From Azohydromonas australica DSM 1124 (GTDB lineage Bacteria; Pseudomonadota; Gammaproteobacteria; Burkholderiales; Burkholderiaceae_C), in assembly GCF_000430725.1 (NCBI RefSeq), contig NZ_KE387214.1, positions 17,492 through 81,491 of the forward strand: DNA of 64,000 nucleotides, given 5' to 3'. Shown one piece after another: positions 60,638 through 64,000 of this stretch. The notes beneath the pieces were generated by a model, which worked only from the letters and a program-made list of their open reading frames with translations, searched no databases and was not told where the DNA came from. Numbering within the stretch: the first letter of the stretch is position 1; every line of letters starts with the position of its first letter. Made by a program: the position numbers and the translations under genes.

Positions 60638-62434
60638 TTAATCCAGCAGCCCGGCAAGCTCCAGCCCCTTGGTGCCCTCGGGGTGGCGGCAGTCGATGGA
60701 CTCGAACTCATTGACGGCGTTGATCTCCACGCCCATGGCGATGTTGGTCACCCGCTCCAGGATGCACTCCACCACCACCGGCACGCGGTGCTCCAGCGCC
60801 ATGGCGTGCGCCTGCTTCAGCGTCTCGCCGATCTTCTCGGGGTCGGTCACGCGCAGCGCCTTGCAGCCCAGGCCCTCGACCACCGTCACGTGGTCCACGC
60901 CGTAGCCGCGCAGCTCGCCGGCTTCCTCGGGCATGTTCTGGTTCTCGAAGGAGAGCTGCACGCAGTAGTCCATGTCAAAGCCACGTTGCGCTTGACGGAT
61001 CAGACCCAGGTACGAGTTGTTGACCAGCACCTGCACGTAGGGCAGCCGGAACTGCGCGCCCACCGCCAGCTCCTCGATCAGGAACTGGAAGTCGTAGTCG
61101 CCCGACAGGCCCACGACGGTGCGCGTCGGGTCCGCGGCCACCACGCCCAGCGCGGCGGGAATGGTCCAGCCCAGCGGGCCGGCCTGACCGCAGTTGATCC
61201 ACTGGCGCGGCCCGTACACATGCAGGAACTGCGCGCCCGCGATCTGCGACAGGCCGATGGTGGAGACGTAGATCGTGTCGCGCGGGAACACGGCATTCAT
61301 TTCCTCATACACGCGCATCGGCTTGATCGGCGTCTGCTCGTAGTGGCTCTTGCGGTGCATCAGGCGCTTGCGCTCGGCGCAGCGGAAGGCCCAGTCGTCA
61401 TAGGACTTGAGCGTGCCCGCGGCCTTGCGCTCCTTCGCGGCCTGCACGAACAGCTCCAGCGCCGCCTTGGCGTCCGAGACGATGCCGAAGTCGGGCATGA
61501 ACACGCGGCCGATCTGCGTGGGCTCGATGTCCACGTGCACGAAGGTGCGGCCCTTGGTGTAGACGTCGACCGAGCCCGTGTGCCGGTTCGCCCAGCGGTT
61601 GCCGATGCCCAGCACGAAGTCGCTGGCGAGCATGGTGGCGTTGCCGTAACGGTGGCTGGTCTGCAGGCCCACCATGCCGGCCATCAGCGGATGGTCGTCC
61701 GGAATAGAGCCCCAGCCCATGAGCGTGGGGATCACCGGCACGCCCAGCGTCTCGGCCAGCTCGACCAGCAGGTTCGAGGCATCGGCGTTGATGATGCCGC
61801 CGCCGGCGACGATCAGCGGCTTCTCGCTGGCCAGCAGCATGTCCAGCGCCTTGTCGATCTGCTTGCGCGACGCGGCGGGCTTGTACACGGGCAGCGGCTC
61901 GTAGGTGTCGATGTCGAACTCGATCTCGGCCATCTGCACGTCGAAGGGCAGGTCGATCAGCACCGGACCCGGGCGGCCCGAGCGCATGAGGTGGAAGGCC
62001 TGCTGGAACGCGCGCGGCACCTGCGCGGGCTCACGCACCGTGACGGCCCACTTGGTCACCGGCTTGGCGATGGACTCGATGTCCACGGCCTGGAAGTCTT
62101 CCTTGTACAGCCGGGCGCGCGGCGCCTGGCCGGTGATGCACAGGATGGGGATGGAGTCGGCGCCGGCCGAGTACAGCCCGGTGATCATGTCGGTGCCCGC
62201 AGGGCCGGAGGTGCCGATGCAAACGCCGATGTTGCCGGCGCGGGCCCGGGTGTAGCCCTCGGCCATGTGCGAGGCGGCCTCGACGTGGCGCGCCAGCACG
62301 TGGCTGATGCCGCCGCGCTCACGCAGCGCCGCGTACAGCGGGTTGATCGCCGCGCCCGGCACGCCGAAGGCCTGGCTCACGCCTTCTTTCTCCATCACCA
62401 GCACCGCGGCCATCGCCGCCTTCATCTTGGCCAT
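60638..62434 (-). CDS. gcl: Glyoxylate carboligase
   Basis: ThDP- and FAD-dependent enzyme, 598 residues, that joins two glyoxylates to tartronate semialdehyde and CO2. Family-typical segments run the whole length: GVPGAAINPLYAALRERGGI, the Gcl region HVLARHVEAASHMAEGYTRA, SGPAGTDMITGLYSAGADSI, ThDP-binding SGDYDFQFLIEELAVGAQFR and VNNSYLGLIRQAQRGFDMDY. As in other Gcl enzymes, the N-terminal residue aligned with the usual ThDP-activating Glu is nonpolar (GAA). GGAGTGA precedes the ATG. It provides substrate for glxR downstream. Confidence 0.95.
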   Translation of the reverse strand: MAKMKAAMAAVLVMEKEGVSQAFGVPGAAINPLYAALRERGGISHVLARHVEAASHMAEGYTRARAGNIGVCIGTSGPAGTDMITGLYSAGADSIPILCITGQAPRARLYKEDFQAVDIESIAKPVTKWAVTVREPAQVPRAFQQAFHLMRSGRPGPVLIDLPFDVQMAEIEFDIDTYEPLPVYKPAASRKQIDKALDMLLASEKPLIVAGGGIINADASNLLVELAETLGVPVIPTLMGWGSIPDDHPLMAGMVGLQTSHRYGNATMLASDFVLGIGNRWANRHTGSVDVYTKGRTFVHVDIEPTQIGRVFMPDFGIVSDAKAALELFVQAAKERKAAGTLKSYDDWAFRCAERKRLMHRKSHYEQTPIKPMRVYEEMNAVFPRDTIYVSTIGLSQIAGAQFLHVYGPRQWINCGQAGPLGWTIPAALGVVAADPTRTVVGLSGDYDFQFLIEELAVGAQFRLPYVQVLVNNSYLGLIRQAQRGFDMDYCVQLSFENQNMPEEAGELRGYGVDHVTVVEGLGCKALRVTDPEKIGETLKQAHAMALEHRVPVVVECILERVTNIAMGVEINAVNEFESIDCRHPEGTKGLELAGLLD

Positions 62435-62945
62435 GTTTCACTCCAAATTTGTTCAAAGCAACTAGCTCAATGCTCAGATCAAAAGTGGTTGGATGAAATC
62501 CAAGCGAGCGCATATGAAATATTCCCTTTTGGCATAGCGAATCGCATAACGCCTTGAAATGGCTGCACTTGGCTTCCTGGACCGGTTTCGCCAGTGCCGA
62601 TGACATGCCCGGCACAAAGGGCTGCACTAAAGGCTCAAGGTGGCAAGACTGGAGCAACTGTTCGATGCTGCTCATGCTGATGCAGCGACAAAAGCAGACT
62701 TGTCTGCTGCCACGACTGGGCCCACATGTCGTCTTTTCCATTTATGGAACCATTCGTTTCACGACACCCCCTTCAATAGCATGTGCTCTGCCTGTATCGT
62801 CGTGAAATCATTCATGCATCATAGTTAGATGCACAGTCAATAAAAGGCTAAATCTACGATCTAGTCGATTTAGTCATCGTTGACCCATTTCCCCAATAAT
62901 CAAACGGCGCCTTCAGTACATTCGGATCAATTATCAAGAATGGCA
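62435..62945. other. Intergenic region upstream of gcl
   Basis: About 510 bp without a credible gene. It must hold the gcl promoter. The part at 62780-62940 is AT-rich. I could not identify a specific operator. Confidence 0.4.
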
Positions 62946-62977
62946 CTAGACTGTTTGGTGCTCGCGATACAGCTGCT

Positions 62978-63192
62978 GGAGTTTTCGCCAACGTACCGCC
63001 TTGCCTGATCGGTATGGAGGCGTCCACAAGCGCCCACTACTGCGTCGGCCAGCGGGCGCTGCGCGCGATTTTCGTGAGGCTGTGAGCCAAGCCAGTATGT
63101 GCTTCGTGCAGGTTAAGCAAGTTGAGCAGCATGCGGCTCTTACCCTGCACTGTGCTCGGCAGGGCTTCATCAAGGCGTGTACGGCACAGGCG
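62978..63192 (+). pseudogene. IS110-family transposase remnant
   Basis: Two fragments in different frames: VFANVPPCLIGMEASTSAHY (62981 on) and DFREAVSQASMCFVQVKQVE followed by QHAALTLHCARQGFIKACTA (63068 on). They match the DEDD-domain region of IS110 transposases with an internal deletion. It is fused directly to a ligA remnant. Confidence 0.75.
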
Positions 63193-63330
63193 CGGCTGGA
63201 GCCGGTGTTCGTGGGCGCACCACGGTAACCGATGCCACGCTGCACAACGAGGACGAGATCCAGCGCAAGGACGTGCGCATCGGCAACCGCAGGATCGAGC
63301 GTCGTGCCGGGGACGCGATGCCAGCCAAGG
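63193..63330 (+). pseudogene. ligA: ligA (NAD-dependent DNA ligase) remnant
   Basis: RLEPVFVG is followed, after a frameshift, by TTVTDATLHNEDEIQRKDVR, then IGNRRIERRAGDAMP. This matches the OB-domain region of bacterial LigA (ATLHNEDEI-RKD-RIGD...RRAGDVIP). Only about 45 codons remain and the tail is degenerate. Confidence 0.75.
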
Positions 63331-63544
63331 CTGTTGAGGCCCACCGAACGCTCGCGCCGACGACATGCCGCTCCAGCGACACCGGAACGTTGTGCTGACG
63401 TGGCCAAGCACTGCACACAGCGCAAAAGGCCGCACCGTCCGAGGTTGAACCGGGTTTGCCGGGCCACGACCGCGCTACACCCCGCCCAGTGCGAGCTATC
63501 GCCGGCCTACTGTCAGGCTATCGATCCTCAAACATGGCCAGCAG

Positions 63545-63769
63545 TCACAGAAGCGACGCCCGTTGCTCCTGAACAGCCTGTGCCATTAGCGGATGCAGCG
63601 CCGCGGTGCCGGCTTGGTCCACGTGCTCCAGCATCAGCCGGCGCATGCGCGGCTCCCAGAACTTGCGCAGGTGCTCAGCGATGCCCTCGACGGCCTCTTC
63701 GCGGTCGGGCATGGCCTGGAAGAAGTCGCCAATGCGGTTGGCCATGTGCACGAGGTTGTGAACGTCCAT
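63545..63769 (-). CDS. fdsD: Formate dehydrogenase delta subunit
   Basis: A 74-residue protein matching FdsD, the small subunit of soluble NAD-dependent formate dehydrogenases: MDVHNLVHMANRIGDFFQAM, AEHLRKFWEPRMRRLML, HVDQAGTAALHPLM. It starts one base after the fdhD stop, so it is co-transcribed. It stabilises or matures the molybdenum enzyme. The other fds genes would lie beyond the window. Confidence 0.88.
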   Translation of the reverse strand: MDVHNLVHMANRIGDFFQAMPDREEAVEGIAEHLRKFWEPRMRRLMLEHVDQAGTAALHPLMAQAVQEQRASLL

Positions 63770-63770
63770 G

Positions 63771-64000
63771 TCAGATCTTGGTTGAAAAAGCAATCTCGTC
63801 GGCCGCTTGCAGGCCGAGCCGGTTGGCGCCCGTGTAGGCCACCAGGTCCTCGCCGCGCACGAAGCCCATCAGCAGCAGGCCGCAGCCGGCGGCCGTCTCC
63901 ACCGCCAGTGCCGTCGGCGCGGACACCGCCGCCAGCGCCGCGACGCCGGCGCGGGCGCACTTCTGCACCATCTCGAAGCTGGCGCGGCTGGTGATGCAGA
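63771..64000 (-). CDS. fdhD: FdhD sulfurtransferase for formate dehydrogenase, C-terminal part
   Basis: The last 75 or so codons of FdhD, which transfers sulfur to the molybdenum cofactor of formate dehydrogenase. Visible: ITSRASFEMVQKCARAGVAA, VSAPTALAVETAAGCGLLLM and GFVRGEDLVAYTGANRL, all conserved family segments. The 5' part lies beyond the right edge. It overlaps closely with fdsD. Confidence 0.9.
   Translation of the reverse strand, partial: CITSRASFEMVQKCARAGVAALAAVSAPTALAVETAAGCGLLLMGFVRGEDLVAYTGANRLGLQAADEIAFSTKI

Noticed and set aside
62946..63467. 173-codon minus-strand frame near the right edge
   Set aside because: The plus strand of this region carries recognisable IS110 and ligA fragments; the minus-strand product is Cys/Arg-rich without resemblance to a family.

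Overview
The window looks like chromosomal DNA of a high-GC betaproteobacterium, most likely a Comamonadaceae-type member of the Burkholderiales. The signs are DUF4148, CzcI, PbrT and CueR family members, the codon use, and a gcl/glxR and fdsD/fdhD backbone at the right edge. Nearly everything from 1 to about 53.9 kb is a metal and metalloid resistance island. About 53.9-59.3 kb is a lower-GC, mobile-element-bounded insert that carries an anti-phage type operon. About 59.4-64 kb is ordinary metabolism scattered with gene debris.

Layout. 1-8.3 kb is a czc (Co/Zn/Cd) block: czcA (cut by the window edge), czcB, a small periplasmic gene, czcC, czcI and two DUF4148 genes on the minus strand, then czcE, a zinc-ribbon gene and czcRS. 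Identical palindromes lie before czcE and before czcR. 8.4-14.6 kb is a Pb/Cd/Zn block: a ynfA remnant, a P-type ATPase, a Met-rich lipoprotein, pbrT and pbrR, with matching MerR-type promoters in front of the ATPase and pbrT. 14.6-22.3 kb is a cus-type Cu/Ag RND operon. 22.4-23.8 kb holds a DUF305 gene, cueR and copZ. 23.8-25.0 kb encodes a putative helix-hairpin-helix plus PD-(D/E)XK protein. 25.2-29.2 kb is an ars cassette (arsR, arsI, two arsC, acr3) bounded by imperfect inverted repeats of about 45 bp. It sits between the two end fragments of a destroyed copper ATPase gene. 29.6-37.9 kb is a stress and copper-associated cassette (DUF3141, methyltransferase, frameshifted MBL hydrolase, DUF2933, YHS, FtsH). 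37.9-48.8 kb is a second copper block: copA ATPase, multicopper oxidase, cupredoxin, CusF, DUF411, DUF305 and a TolC-type lipoprotein. CueR-type promoters with the same 19-bp spacer precede cueR, copZ, the copA unit, the oxidase operon and the broken copA.

48.8-53.9 kb holds a Tn3-family element whose left end cuts into istB of an IS21-family element. Next to it, 54.06-58.27 kb is a tight four-gene operon: a class III nucleotide cyclase, an E2-E1 fusion (Cap2-like), a JAB/JAMM isopeptidase (Cap3-like), and a cyclic-nucleotide-binding-domain/TIR effector. It reads as a Pycsar pair (cyclase plus PycTIR) with the ubiquitin-like conjugation and deconjugation genes of type II CBASS placed between them. 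This is the most interesting system here.

How the genes work together: CzcR, PbrR, CueR and ArsR each appear to control their own efflux or detoxification genes through visible sites. FNR/Anr-like boxes beside several copper-periplasm genes suggest an added oxygen input. The defence operon is expected to make a cyclic pyrimidine nucleotide on infection and trigger TIR-dependent NAD loss, with the conjugation genes possibly tuning the cyclase.
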